Source: Flavobacteriaceae bacterium Ga0077528
GTDB lineage: Bacteria; Bacteroidota; Bacteroidia; Flavobacteriales; Flavobacteriaceae
DNA: 64,000 nt
NCBI GenBank assembly: GCA_001464475.1
Contig: LNDX01000008.1
Location: forward strand, 1-64,000
Reading direction: 5' to 3'
Positions within the stretch are counted from its first letter, which is position 1. Each line of letters starts with the position of its first letter. The notes beneath the pieces are model-generated. The model was not told the DNA's origin. It did not search any database and saw only the letters and a list, made by a program, of their open reading frames with translations. Below are positions 9,741-19,562 of this stretch, in pieces. A program made the position numbers and the translations under genes.

Positions 9741-9838
9741 TTAACCATGTTCCTGCTTTACGCTCTACAAGGTGCCGCTTCAAATGAAATTCATCGAACT
9801 CCTATGAAAAATATTCCTTAGTGAGATAATCAGGGCTA
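9741..9838 (-). repeat. Dispersed intergenic element, copy 2 (long form), in the 387-base cphB-cphA gap
   Basis: Read on the minus strand this holds TAGCCCTGATT, then about 47 extra bases, then GAAGCGGCACCTTGTA and AAGCAGGAACATGG. The blocks match those of copy 1 at 67-120. It lies 75 bases upstream of cphB and in its orientation. The rest of the gap (9839-10052) is AT-rich; I see no gene in it, and only weak −7-like sequences for cphA. Confidence 0.6.
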
Positions 9839-10052
9839 AACGGCATTTGTATTGCATTTCATTCATTTTTTCAAAACAAAAAACCGGTAATTCCAGCTGT
9901 AAAAGGCATAGCAAATCCCTAAAAATCAATACAACCATAATAAATCAAATAAAAATCAAACTTTTTCTCATAAAAAATGTTTCATAATAATAAATATTTT
10001 CTATTTTTAACAAATCCATTACAATCAATACAAAACAAAATACCAATAGAAT

Positions 10053-12674
10053 ATGAAGATCGATAAAATTCAAGCGTTACGTGGACCAAATATTTGGAGT
10101 GTACAAAGAAAAAAGCTAATCCAAATGCGATTAGATTTAGAAGATTTAGAAGAACGTCCTACAAATAAAATTGAAGGTTTTCGTGAACGAATTGAAGCCA
10201 TGTTTCCTACAATGATTGAGCACCGTTGCTCAGAAGGATGTCGCGGTGGATTCTTCTCTCGTGTTGATAGAGGAACTTGGATGGGACACGTTATCGAGCA
10301 CATTGCTTTAGAAATTCAAACCCTTGCTGGAATGGAAACTGGTTTCGGAAGAACTCGTGAAACCAAAACTCCAGGAATATATAATGTTGTTTTTAGCTAC
10401 ACAGAAGAAAACGTAGGTTTATACGCAGCAGAAGCTGCAGTAAGAATTGCAGAGGCTCTAATAGATGGAACCGATTACAATCCAGAAGAAGACATTCAAA
10501 AAATGCGTGAAATTCGTGAGCGCGTTAGACTTGGACCTTCTACAGGAAGCATCGTTGAAGAAGCTGTTGCAAGAGATATTCCATGGATTAGACTTGGAAC
10601 AAATTCATTAGTACAATTAGGTTATGGTGTCAACCAAATGCGTTTTCAAGCCACAATTACATGTAAAACCAGTAACATTGCTGTAGATATTGCTTGCAAC
10701 AAAGAGGAAACAAAACGTATGTTAGATTTAGCATCAATCCCAGTTGCTAGTGGTGGAATTTGTGTTGATGAAGAAGATTTAGAAACCGTAGTAAAGAAAA
10801 TTGGTTATCCAATTGTTATCAAACCACTTGATGGAAATCATGGTAAAGGGGCTTCTATTAATGTAAAAACTTGGGAAGACGCAGTTTCAGGATTGGAATA
10901 TGCAAAAAAATACAGTCGTAGGGTAATTGTAGAAAAATTCATTACAGGTTACGACTTTAGAGTTTTAATTATTGACAATAAATTAGTTGCCGCAGCAAAA
11001 CGAGAACCTGCTCACGTAAAAGGTGACGGAAAACAAACCATCCAACAATTAATTGACGAAACCAATCTTGACCCAAGGCGTGGTTATGGTCATGAAAATG
11101 TATTAACACAAATTGATGTTGACCGTGACACTGAAGATTTATTGATTAAATATGGTTATACGTTAGAAACAGTTCCAAGAAAAGATGAAGTAGTTTATTT
11201 AAAATCAACGGCTAATTTAAGTACAGGTGGAACTTCAGTTGATGTAACTGATATGATGCATCCCGAAAATATTTTTCTTTGCGAAAGAATTTCTCGTGTT
11301 ATTGGATTAGATATTTGCGGCGTTGACATCATGGCAGAAAATTTAACGCAACCATTAAAAGAAACAGGCGGTTGTATTCTTGAAGTAAATGCTGCTCCTG
11401 GTTTCAGAATGCATTTAGCACCAAGCGAAGGTTTGCCTAGAAACGTAGCTGCTCCAGTTATTGATATGCTATATCCTCCAGGAAAACCTAGTAGAATTCC
11501 GATTATTGCCGTTACAGGAACTAACGGAAAAACAACCACAACACGTTTGATAGCGCACATTGTAAAAAACAATGGTTATCGTGTTGGTTTTACAACTTCT
11601 GATGGAATTTATGTTCAAAACCATTTGATGGAAAAAGGTGACACCACAGGACCAATTTCCGCTGAATATATTTTAAAAGATCCAACGGTTGAATTTGCAG
11701 TTCTAGAAACAGCTCGTGGAGGAATTCTTCGTTCAGGTTTAGGTTTCAGTCGTTGTGATATCGGAATTATTACCAACATTCAAGAAGACCATTTAGGATT
11801 ATCAGATATTCATACTTTAGATGATTTAGCTCGTGTAAAAGCTACTGTTGTTCGCAGTATCAAAAAAGATGGTTGGGCAATTCTTAATGCAGAAGACGAC
11901 CAATGTTTGAAAATTGCAAACGAATTAAGTTGCAATGTTGCCTATTTTTCAATGGACGAAAACAATCCGAAAGCAGTCCAATTTGCTAAAGAAGGAAAAA
12001 TTGTAGCCGTTTACGAAAACGGATTCATCACCATCAAAAAAGGTGAATGGAAAATTCGAGTAGAAAGAGCAACACACGTTCCGTTAACAATGGGCGGAAA
12101 AGCTAAATTTATGATTGCCAATGTTTTGGCAGCTACTTTAGCAGCTTATTTACAAGGATTTAAAACCGAAGATATTAGTTTGTCATTGCAAACATTCATT
12201 CCAAGTGCGGCACAAACTCCGGGAAGAATGAATATTTTTGAGTTCAAAAAATTCAAAGTATTAATTGATTTTGCTCATAATCCTGCAGGATATAAAGGTG
12301 TTGAAGAATATTTAAGTAGTGTTGAAGCTACCAAAAAAATCGGAATTATTGCCGGAGTTGGTGATAGACGTGACGAAGATATTAAAGAATGTGCAACAAT
12401 TGCTGCTCGAATGTTTGACCACATTATTATCCGTCAAGAAAAATATTTACGTGGAAGAACCGAAGAAGAAATCATTGGTTTAATCATGGAAGGTATTGCA
12501 GCTTCTGGCAAAACAGTTACTCACGAAATAATTTCTAAAGAAACCGAAGCTATTAAACACGCTATTGACACTGCCGAAGATGGAACATTTATTACAGCTT
12601 TAAGTGATGTCGTTACTAATGCAATTGAAATTGTTCAAAGTTATTTGGATAAAGAACAAGAAGAAACAGTTTAA
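10053..12674 (+). CDS. cphA: Cyanophycin synthetase
   Basis: An 873-residue enzyme that builds cyanophycin from Asp and Arg using ATP, without a ribosome. Domain order is typical: an N-terminal domain (about 1-160); an ATP-grasp module (about 215-475, with KPLDGNHGKG near 258) that adds Asp; and a Mur-ligase-like module (about 485-870, with the P-loop GTNGKTTTT near 489) that adds Arg. All signature motifs are intact and the length matches bacterial CphA1. It is divergent from cphB and the isoaspartyl peptidase, so synthesis and breakdown of the polymer are encoded back to back. The system would store nitrogen, carbon and energy. Confidence 0.96.
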   Translation: MKIDKIQALRGPNIWSVQRKKLIQMRLDLEDLEERPTNKIEGFRERIEAMFPTMIEHRCSEGCRGGFFSRVDRGTWMGHVIEHIALEIQTLAGMETGFGRTRETKTPGIYNVVFSYTEENVGLYAAEAAVRIAEALIDGTDYNPEEDIQKMREIRERVRLGPSTGSIVEEAVARDIPWIRLGTNSLVQLGYGVNQMRFQATITCKTSNIAVDIACNKEETKRMLDLASIPVASGGICVDEEDLETVVKKIGYPIVIKPLDGNHGKGASINVKTWEDAVSGLEYAKKYSRRVIVEKFITGYDFRVLIIDNKLVAAAKREPAHVKGDGKQTIQQLIDETNLDPRRGYGHENVLTQIDVDRDTEDLLIKYGYTLETVPRKDEVVYLKSTANLSTGGTSVDVTDMMHPENIFLCERISRVIGLDICGVDIMAENLTQPLKETGGCILEVNAAPGFRMHLAPSEGLPRNVAAPVIDMLYPPGKPSRIPIIAVTGTNGKTTTTRLIAHIVKNNGYRVGFTTSDGIYVQNHLMEKGDTTGPISAEYILKDPTVEFAVLETARGGILRSGLGFSRCDIGIITNIQEDHLGLSDIHTLDDLARVKATVVRSIKKDGWAILNAEDDQCLKIANELSCNVAYFSMDENNPKAVQFAKEGKIVAVYENGFITIKKGEWKIRVERATHVPLTMGGKAKFMIANVLAATLAAYLQGFKTEDISLSLQTFIPSAAQTPGRMNIFEFKKFKVLIDFAHNPAGYKGVEEYLSSVEATKKIGIIAGVGDRRDEDIKECATIAARMFDHIIIRQEKYLRGRTEEEIIGLIMEGIAASGKTVTHEIISKETEAIKHAIDTAEDGTFITALSDVVTNAIEIVQSYLDKEQEETV

Positions 12675-12694
12675 TAGATAAATTTTAAAAAAAA

Positions 12695-12732
12695 CAAAAT
12701 CCCAAATTCCAAACGGTTTTTGGGATTTTTTT
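12695..12732 (+). terminator. cphA terminator
   Basis: AAAATCCCAAATTCCAA pairs with TTTTTGGGATTTTT around a short loop. It belongs to the same AATCCCAA family as the hairpins at 3524, 6169, 18212 and 19563. Confidence 0.8.
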
Positions 12733-12744
12733 AAATTTTAAAGT

Positions 12745-13203
12745 ATGCAAAAGATACAAAACCTAATTTCGCAACTAGAGTCTAAAATTCCTTTTCACGA
12801 AAAGACAAATCCTAATGTTTCAAATTCTACAGTTGGTTGGCAAATTGAGCATAGTTTGAAAACTATTTATCAAATTACTTTAGCTGTTAAAAACTCTAAT
12901 CCACAAGAATATCAATGGAAGTTTAATAAAAGTAAATTATTTATTTCAGTTTTGGGTTTTATTCCAAGAGGCAAAGCCAAAGCACCAAAAGTAGTTTTAC
13001 CTGATGAGAATATTTCCGAAGAATCACTATTGTTAAGTTTGCAAAAAGTAAAATCGGTACTTCAAGAATGGGATTCGTTTGATAAAAACGCCTACTTTCC
13101 ACATCCTTTTTTTGGAAATTTGAATAAAAAATCAACAGAATGGTTTTTGAATTTGCATACCAACCATCATTTGAAAATTGTAAATGATATTTGTAAAGCA
13201 TAA
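12745..13203 (+). CDS. DUF1569 family protein (DinB-like helical bundle)
   Basis: A 152-residue cytoplasmic protein. It fits the DUF1569 pattern, a branch of the DinB/YfiT four-helix-bundle superfamily. The spaced histidines (GWQIEHSLKTIYQI near residues 32-45 and HTNHHLKIV near 138-146) are where DinB-type proteins bind a metal. No enzymatic role can be named. It starts 13 bases after the cphA terminator hairpin, so it probably has its own promoter. Confidence 0.7.
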   Translation: MQKIQNLISQLESKIPFHEKTNPNVSNSTVGWQIEHSLKTIYQITLAVKNSNPQEYQWKFNKSKLFISVLGFIPRGKAKAPKVVLPDENISEESLLLSLQKVKSVLQEWDSFDKNAYFPHPFFGNLNKKSTEWFLNLHTNHHLKIVNDICKA

Positions 13204-13293
13204 TTTCAAATCATAAAATGATTAAAAAATCAATTTAATTTAGATTTCTCCAATAAATGTAAGACCTTTGCACACTTTTATTTAAGGAATTAT

Positions 13294-15159
13294 ATGAAGA
13301 AGAAAATAGAAATTCTTGCTCCTGCAAAAGATTTAATTCACGGAATGGCTGCTATAAATGCTGGTGCCGATGCTGTTTATATAGGCGCTCCACAATTTGG
13401 AGCTCGTTCTAACGCACACAATTCTATTGAAGATGTTGCTGAATTAGTGAAATATGCTCACCTTTTTAATGCACAGGTTTTTGTTGTTATTAATACTATA
13501 TTGTATGACGATGAGTTAGAAACATGTCGTAAATTAATTTGGGAATTATATGACATTGGTGTTGATGCCTTAATCATTCAAGATATGGCAATCATGGAAA
13601 TGGATTTGCCTCCAATAGTGCTTCATGCAAGTACTCAAGCTAATAATCGTGATGCAGATAAAATAAAATTTCTAGCAGATGCAGGAATTAAACGTGTGGT
13701 TTTAGCGCGTGAGTTGAATTTGCATCAAATAAGAGAAATCCATGAAGCTACAGATGTTGAATTGGAATTCTTTGTAACTGGAGCTTTGTGTGTTTCGTTT
13801 AGCGGAAATTGTTATATGAGTGTTGCCAATGGCGAACGTTCGGCTAATCGTGGTTCGTGTGCACAAAACTGTCGTTTACCTTATAATTTGATTGATGGAA
13901 ATGGCGATACTTTAATTAAGAATAGCCATTTACTTTCTATAAAAGATTTTGATGTTTCAGATCAAATTCCAAATTTAATTGAAGCTGGAATTTGTTCGTT
14001 TAAGATTGAAGGACGTTTGAAAGATATCGTTTATGTAAAAAATAACGTATCGTATTTACGTCAAAAATTGGATGCTTTTCTAGAACAAAATAGTGATCGA
14101 TACATCAAAGCATCATCAGGAAAATCTACTTATACTTTTGAATCTTCATTAGATAAATCTTTTAATCGTGGTTATACAGATTATTTTGTAAACGAAAGAC
14201 ATCAAGCCATTGGTTCATGGGAAAGTCCGAAATCAAAAGGACAATACATAGGAAAACTTATTAAAACTGTTGGAAATTCGTATCAAATTGAAAATGGTGA
14301 ATTGCTTAATAATGGTGATGGTTTGTGTTTTATAAACGAAAACAATGAAGCAGACGGAATTTATGTAAACCGTGCCGAAAACGGATTTGTTTATCCAAAT
14401 GTTCTTAAAGAAATTAAAGACGGAACTTTCATCTATAGGAACAATGATGCAGCTTTTATCAAAATTGTAGAACGTGAAGACAGTGCTATTCGTAAAATTA
14501 GTACAACTTTACTGCTTTCTGAAAATGAAAATGGTTTTGAATTAAAAGCTACTGACGAAGACGGAAATGTTAGCGTTGTAACTTTAGTTCATCCAAAAGA
14601 GCAAACTAAAAATAATGAATCGATTGAGGAAAATTTCAAAATAAATTTAGCAAAAACAGGTTTTACACCTTATAATGCTGATGAAATTACAATTGAATTC
14701 TCTCAAAATTGGTTTTTACCTATTTCTAAAATCAATGAAATGCGTAGAACAGTTTATGAGCAATTGTCTGAAATTCGTTTGGCAAATTACGTTCGTGAAG
14801 AACATCAAATGGTTAAAACATCACATCCCTATCCAGAAAGTAAATTGGATTTTATGTACAATGTTGCCAATAAAACGGCTCGTAAATTCTACGAAAGACA
14901 TGGTGTAACCGAAATAGAACAAGCCTTTGAATTGCAATGGGATCCTGGAAAATCTCGTGTTATGACAACTAAATATTGTATTAAATACGAATTAGAAAAA
15001 TGTCCAAAATACCATAAAGATACTATGGATGGCAAACTAAAAGAACCATTAGTGTTGAAACAAGGTGAATTGGAATACAAATTGAAATTCAACTGCAAAC
15101 CATGTGAAATGGAAATTTGGGAAAAAGATGCTGAGTTTGAAATTGAAGAAGATAATTAA
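13294..15159 (+). CDS. U32 peptidase family protein (TrhP/RlhA type RNA hydroxylation factor)
   Basis: A 621-residue protein. The N-terminal TIM-barrel of family U32 starts ILAPAKDLIHGMAAINAGADAVYIG. The conserved block GSCAQNCRLPYNL (around 188-200) and C-terminal cysteines (KYELEKCPKY, KFNCKPCEMEIW) probably bind an Fe-S cluster. Once called collagenase-like peptidases, these proteins are known in E. coli as factors for prephenate-dependent hydroxylation of tRNA U34 (TrhP, YegQ) or 23S rRNA C2501 (RlhA, YdcP). The length is closer to RlhA (about 650) than to TrhP (about 450), but I cannot decide between them. Confidence 0.88.
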   Translation: MKKKIEILAPAKDLIHGMAAINAGADAVYIGAPQFGARSNAHNSIEDVAELVKYAHLFNAQVFVVINTILYDDELETCRKLIWELYDIGVDALIIQDMAIMEMDLPPIVLHASTQANNRDADKIKFLADAGIKRVVLARELNLHQIREIHEATDVELEFFVTGALCVSFSGNCYMSVANGERSANRGSCAQNCRLPYNLIDGNGDTLIKNSHLLSIKDFDVSDQIPNLIEAGICSFKIEGRLKDIVYVKNNVSYLRQKLDAFLEQNSDRYIKASSGKSTYTFESSLDKSFNRGYTDYFVNERHQAIGSWESPKSKGQYIGKLIKTVGNSYQIENGELLNNGDGLCFINENNEADGIYVNRAENGFVYPNVLKEIKDGTFIYRNNDAAFIKIVEREDSAIRKISTTLLLSENENGFELKATDEDGNVSVVTLVHPKEQTKNNESIEENFKINLAKTGFTPYNADEITIEFSQNWFLPISKINEMRRTVYEQLSEIRLANYVREEHQMVKTSHPYPESKLDFMYNVANKTARKFYERHGVTEIEQAFELQWDPGKSRVMTTKYCIKYELEKCPKYHKDTMDGKLKEPLVLKQGELEYKLKFNCKPCEMEIWEKDAEFEIEEDN

Positions 15160-15231
15160 ATAATGGTTTCTATTTAAAAATCAATTTCATTTTATACCTT
15201 TATAATTCACTAAAATAATTTTTAATTCATT

Positions 15232-16041
15232 ATGAAAGAAAATTGTCAAAACTGTAATACCTTAATTTTAGATAATTTTTGCAGCAATTGTGGACAAAAA
15301 TCATTTAAAAGAATAAATAAAAAATACATAGTTGATGAATTACAATACACCATAATTCACACTAACAAAGGATTTTTATATACGTTAAAAAAATTAGCAA
15401 AAAATCCAGGTAAAACCGCACGAGAATTTATTGAAGGTAATAGAGTACACCATTACAAACCACTTTCGCTACTATTTATTCTTTCTACAATTTCTGCTCT
15501 TTTGATGTTTAAATTGCTTGACATGGGTTCAATAATGTCGAAAGTATATTCAGATAAAAAAATGAACTCTATGATGATGACCGATATGTATACGTTCATG
15601 TCGAGTTATTATAGTTTGTTAATGATGGCATTAATTCCTGTTTTTGCCTTCTGTACATGGTTAATTTTAAAAAATTGGGGACAAAATTATTACGAACACA
15701 TCATCATAAATTCCTATGTTTTATCGTTTTACACCCTTATTTATATAGTTTTTATTGTACCCATTTTATATTTTTTAAAAAATTCACCTGAATCGTTTTT
15801 GAATGTTTCAACCTTTTCATTCATTTTATACGTTCTTATTTATTTTTGGTTTTTTAAAGGATATTATCCTGAAAAAAGTTTTAAAGAAATTGCACTAAAT
15901 GTGGTGTTGATTTTTTTACTAATTGTTGTAGCGTATTTTGCATTTATTTTAATTGCTATGATACTTTACATGATTTATTTCGCCATAGCTTACAGTCCGA
16001 AAGAGCTTTTAGAATATATAAAACCAACCGGAAAAATTTAA
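15232..16041 (+). CDS. DUF3667 family membrane protein with zinc ribbon
   Basis: A 269-residue protein. Cys5, Cys8, Cys17 and Cys20 form a short N-terminal zinc ribbon (CQNC ... CSNC). The segment GKTAREFIEGNRVHHYKPLS, the DUF3667 hallmark, and about five hydrophobic segments (from about residue 78) follow. Such proteins are frequent in Bacteroidota and have no known function. The gene precedes the S9 peptidase by 23 bases, so the two may share a transcript. Confidence 0.8.
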   Translation: MKENCQNCNTLILDNFCSNCGQKSFKRINKKYIVDELQYTIIHTNKGFLYTLKKLAKNPGKTAREFIEGNRVHHYKPLSLLFILSTISALLMFKLLDMGSIMSKVYSDKKMNSMMMTDMYTFMSSYYSLLMMALIPVFAFCTWLILKNWGQNYYEHIIINSYVLSFYTLIYIVFIVPILYFLKNSPESFLNVSTFSFILYVLIYFWFFKGYYPEKSFKEIALNVVLIFLLIVVAYFAFILIAMILYMIYFAIAYSPKELLEYIKPTGKI

Positions 16042-16064
16042 TTTCACATCAATAAATCAACCTC

Positions 16065-18194
16065 ATGAAAAGTAAAATAATATTTCTAATTTCCATTTTT
16101 TTAGTAGTTACTTCTCAAGCGCAATTGAAGAAAATTACATTAGAAGACGGCGTTTTGCAACAAGTAAGAAAATTTGGAGCCGATAAAATGACAGGTTTTC
16201 AATGGATTCCAAACACTAACAAATATGTTTATTTTAAAGATTCTTGGACAACGATAATATTAGGAACTCAAGGTCCAAATTTCATTGAGACACCAACTTT
16301 AGCAGACATAAACACTGCTTTAGGAACTAAATTAAAAAATTTCTTTGGAATAGAATGGTTAGATGCTTCTACAATTTTAGTTTCAGAAAACGGAAAATAT
16401 TTCACTTATTCATTGACTTCTAAATCAGGAAAAGAAATTTTACAAACTCCAGAAGCAGCTGAAAATCAAACTTTTGACAAGTCAAAACAAAATTTAGCTT
16501 TCACCGAAGGGAACAATTTATTTCTTATAAATAAAAACAAAGAAAAAGTTGCTGTTACTAATAATGCAGACAAAAATATAGTTTCAGGACAATCTATTTC
16601 TAGAAACGAATTTGGAATATCAGGTGGTATTTTTTGGTCACCTAAATCATCTTATTTAGCTTTTTACCAAAAAGATGAAACCGAAGTTGCTGACTATCCT
16701 TTATTAGACATTAATGAAACTCCAGGAAAATTGGTTTCGATAAAATATCCAATGATTGGTCAAAAATCAGAAAAACCTAGAGTTGGAATTTATAATTTGG
16801 CAACAGGAAAAACAGTTTTTATTTCTCCAAGAAATAATGCAGACGATTACTTAACCAATCTTTCGTGGACTCCAGACGAAAAATTTATCTTAATTGCTGA
16901 ATTAAATCGCGGTCAAAATGATATGTGTCTGAATTTATATGATGCAAATTCAGGCGCATTTATCAAAACTCTTTTAAACGAAATTAGTGATAAATGGGTT
17001 GAACCAGAACACGATGCCTTTTTCCCTAGTGAGAAATCAAATAATTTTGTTTGGCATAGCGAAAAAGATGGTTTTCAAAATTTATACTATTATACAATCG
17101 ATGGTAAATTGATTAAACAATTGACTAGTAACAAATTTGTAACAAGAGATATTTTAGGAGCAAATCCTGCAGGAACTGAAATTTATTTTAAAGCAACTGG
17201 TCCAAATCCAACAAATATGTTGGTTTATAAAGTTGATTTGAAAGGAAAACAAACCTTGATTACTAAAGACGAAGGCGTTCATAATGTTTCAATTTCTTCT
17301 GATTACAATTGGGTTTTTGATGAATATTCTAATCACTCAACACCTTCAAAATCTATACTTTACGACAAAAAAGGTAAAGCAATTACTCTTTTAGAAAGCA
17401 AAAATAAATACGAAGGTTACGAAATGGGAACGGCTGAAATCAAAACGATAAAAGCTGCTGACGGAACTACTGATTTATATACAAGATTAATCAAACCAAG
17501 TAATTTTGATGCCTCAAAAAAATATCCAGTAATGGTTTATGTTTATGGTGGACCGCATGCGCAAATGATTACGAATTCTTATTTAGATGGCGCGAATTTA
17601 TGGATGTATTGGATGGCTGAACAAGGCTATTTAGTATTTACAGTTGATAATCGTGGTTCTGACAATCGTGGATTTGCTTTTGAAAGTGTGATTCATGGAA
17701 AATGTGGAACTAATGAAATTGAAGATCAAATGAAAGGTGTAGAATACTTAAAATCATTACCTTTTGTTGACGGAAATCGATTAGCGGTTCACGGTTGGAG
17801 TTATGGTGGATTTATGACTAATTCGTTAATGCTAAGAAAACCAGATGCTTTTAAAGTTGGAGTTGCTGGTGGACCAGTTGTAGATTGGAAATGGTATGAA
17901 GTAATGTATGGCGAACGCTATATGGACACGCCAACAGAAAATGCTAAAGGATTTGAAGAATCAAGTTTGCTAACTCATGTAAAGAATTTGAAAGGAAAAC
18001 TCCTTTTAATTCATGGAACCAATGATGATGTAGTTGTAGAACAACACAATTTATCATTAGTAAAGAAATTTGTAGAAGCTGGAAAACAAGTAGATTATTT
18101 CCCTTATCCAATGCACAAACATAATGTAATTGGAAAAGACAGAGTGCATTTGATGACTAAAGTTTTGAATTATATTATAGAAAACAATAAATAG
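16065..18194 (+). CDS. Exported S9 family peptidase (dipeptidyl peptidase IV type)
   Basis: A 709-residue protein with a signal peptide (about 1-19, ending SQAQ), a beta-propeller domain (about 50-440) and a C-terminal alpha/beta-hydrolase domain. The catalytic triad is visible as Ser579 (GWSYGGF), an Asp in HGTNDDV (654 or 655) and a His near 686 (MHKHNV). Enzymes of this type remove X-Pro or X-Ala dipeptides from peptide N-termini in the periplasm. The layout and length fit bacterial DPP IV. The propeller keeps an RNEFGISGG-like stretch and an EVADYP motif seen in DPP IV relatives. Confidence 0.92.
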   Translation: MKSKIIFLISIFLVVTSQAQLKKITLEDGVLQQVRKFGADKMTGFQWIPNTNKYVYFKDSWTTIILGTQGPNFIETPTLADINTALGTKLKNFFGIEWLDASTILVSENGKYFTYSLTSKSGKEILQTPEAAENQTFDKSKQNLAFTEGNNLFLINKNKEKVAVTNNADKNIVSGQSISRNEFGISGGIFWSPKSSYLAFYQKDETEVADYPLLDINETPGKLVSIKYPMIGQKSEKPRVGIYNLATGKTVFISPRNNADDYLTNLSWTPDEKFILIAELNRGQNDMCLNLYDANSGAFIKTLLNEISDKWVEPEHDAFFPSEKSNNFVWHSEKDGFQNLYYYTIDGKLIKQLTSNKFVTRDILGANPAGTEIYFKATGPNPTNMLVYKVDLKGKQTLITKDEGVHNVSISSDYNWVFDEYSNHSTPSKSILYDKKGKAITLLESKNKYEGYEMGTAEIKTIKAADGTTDLYTRLIKPSNFDASKKYPVMVYVYGGPHAQMITNSYLDGANLWMYWMAEQGYLVFTVDNRGSDNRGFAFESVIHGKCGTNEIEDQMKGVEYLKSLPFVDGNRLAVHGWSYGGFMTNSLMLRKPDAFKVGVAGGPVVDWKWYEVMYGERYMDTPTENAKGFEESSLLTHVKNLKGKLLLIHGTNDDVVVEQHNLSLVKKFVEAGKQVDYFPYPMHKHNVIGKDRVHLMTKVLNYIIENNK

Positions 18195-18211
18195 TTTCAA
18201 ATTCCAAAATT

Positions 18212-18252
18212 TAAAATCCCAAATTCCAATTCTTATGGAGTTTGGGATTTTT
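18212..18252 (+). terminator. S9 peptidase terminator, copy A of a near-identical pair
   Basis: AATCCCAAA pairs with TTTGGGATT and is followed by a T-run. The 41-base stretch differs by one base from 19563-19603, on the far side of the next gene. Confidence 0.85.
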
Positions 18253-18425
18253 TATTGAAAAATTTAAAATAAAGTCGTAATTGCTTTTTGATATACTTGT
18301 TAAATGAATTGAATTTATTATACATATATTCAAGTTGTGTGCTATATTAAAAAATAGCGTACCAAGATTAAACCTTTTAATGAAATTAATATCTAACCAT
18401 TTATGACTATCAAAATAAACAAAAT

Positions 18426-19412
18426 ATGATTAGAACATTTTTATTATTTGTCGTGATTTTTACCCTTGGTTGTAACAAGGATGACGACAATCAAAATCCT
18501 TCAAATCCTAATATTATTCCTTACCAAGAAGGTTTGACAACAAATTTTATAACAATAAACAACATTACAAGAAAATATTTAGTTTATAGACCACTAGGAA
18601 TGACAACTGTAAATGCTGTTGTAACAGTTTTGCACGGTGGCGGTGGACTTGGTGTTGGAGTTTCAGAAATTGGTACTCACCCATTATCCGTTTTTCGAAC
18701 AATTGCAGACAATGAAAAGTTTTTAGTAGTCTATCCAGAAGGTTCACTCGACATTCAAGGAAATCCTGGATGGAATGATTGTAGAAGTGATGATATATCA
18801 GGAAGTCAAGGTGACGACATTTCCTTTTTGTATCAGTTAAATTCAAAATTAATCTCAGAGTTAAATATTAATTCAAACAAAATGTATTTAACAGGAACAA
18901 GTAATGGTGCTTTAATGACGTATTCCTATGCTTTTCAATTTCCTGAAACTATCAAAGCGATAGCTGTTTCAAGTGGAAATTTACCAGAGTTTCCTGAAAG
19001 CGGGCTTTGTACAAATGGCTCTAATCTACCATTACCAATCTTGATAACTCACGGAACAAGTGATCCTGCAATGCCTGCAAATGGTGGTTGTGTTGCTAAT
19101 ATTGGAGGCAATTGTAATCGAGGAAAAGTAATATCTCAAACTGCAACCTTAGATTATTGGTTACAAAGAATCGGTTTACAAAATATTAATCCAACCATAT
19201 CAACTTTTAACTTGAACACAACAGATGCAGGCAACGTAGAAAAAAGAATTTACAGTGGTGCAAAACCATTGATTTATTTTGTTCTAAATAACGCTGGTCA
19301 TGCTGTGCCAAGTAAGACCGTTTATACCAATTCTTCACCTGCAAGTGGAGTTCAAAATAGAGATATAGAATATTCTGAAGAAGTTTGGAACTTTTTTAAA
19401 GGACTTCAATAA
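18426..19412 (+). CDS. Surface lipoprotein esterase / PHB depolymerase-like hydrolase
   Basis: A 328-residue protein with a lipoprotein signal (FTLGC, Cys16), followed by NKDDD. Acidic residues after the lipidated Cys are the known flavobacterial export signal for surface lipoproteins, so surface exposure is likely. The rest is an alpha/beta hydrolase resembling the LpqC/poly(3-hydroxybutyrate) depolymerase and feruloyl esterase family: LHGGGGLGVG forms the oxyanion region, GTSNGALM holds the nucleophile Ser, HGTSDPAMP the Asp, and NAGHAVP the His. The substrate is unknown. The gene stands alone between almost identical terminators, like the receptor gene at 3671. Confidence 0.85.
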   Translation: MIRTFLLFVVIFTLGCNKDDDNQNPSNPNIIPYQEGLTTNFITINNITRKYLVYRPLGMTTVNAVVTVLHGGGGLGVGVSEIGTHPLSVFRTIADNEKFLVVYPEGSLDIQGNPGWNDCRSDDISGSQGDDISFLYQLNSKLISELNINSNKMYLTGTSNGALMTYSYAFQFPETIKAIAVSSGNLPEFPESGLCTNGSNLPLPILITHGTSDPAMPANGGCVANIGGNCNRGKVISQTATLDYWLQRIGLQNINPTISTFNLNTTDAGNVEKRIYSGAKPLIYFVLNNAGHAVPSKTVYTNSSPASGVQNRDIEYSEEVWNFFKGLQ

Positions 19413-19562
19413 AAACAGGATACAATAGCAGTTTGGAAAATAGTGGATTTGGCGCTAAATTGAAAATAAATAATTACAAATCAACCACTTATACAATTTA
19501 TCAAAACCTTCAAAACTAAATTTCCAAATTATGTCAATGAATATAACTTTTAGCTACTACCA

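Noticed and set aside
18403..18429. Eight-codon leader ORF overlapping the esterase start (ATGA overlap)
   Set aside because: It is too short to support, has no regulatory codons or hairpin, and such ORFs are expected by chance in AT-rich DNA.
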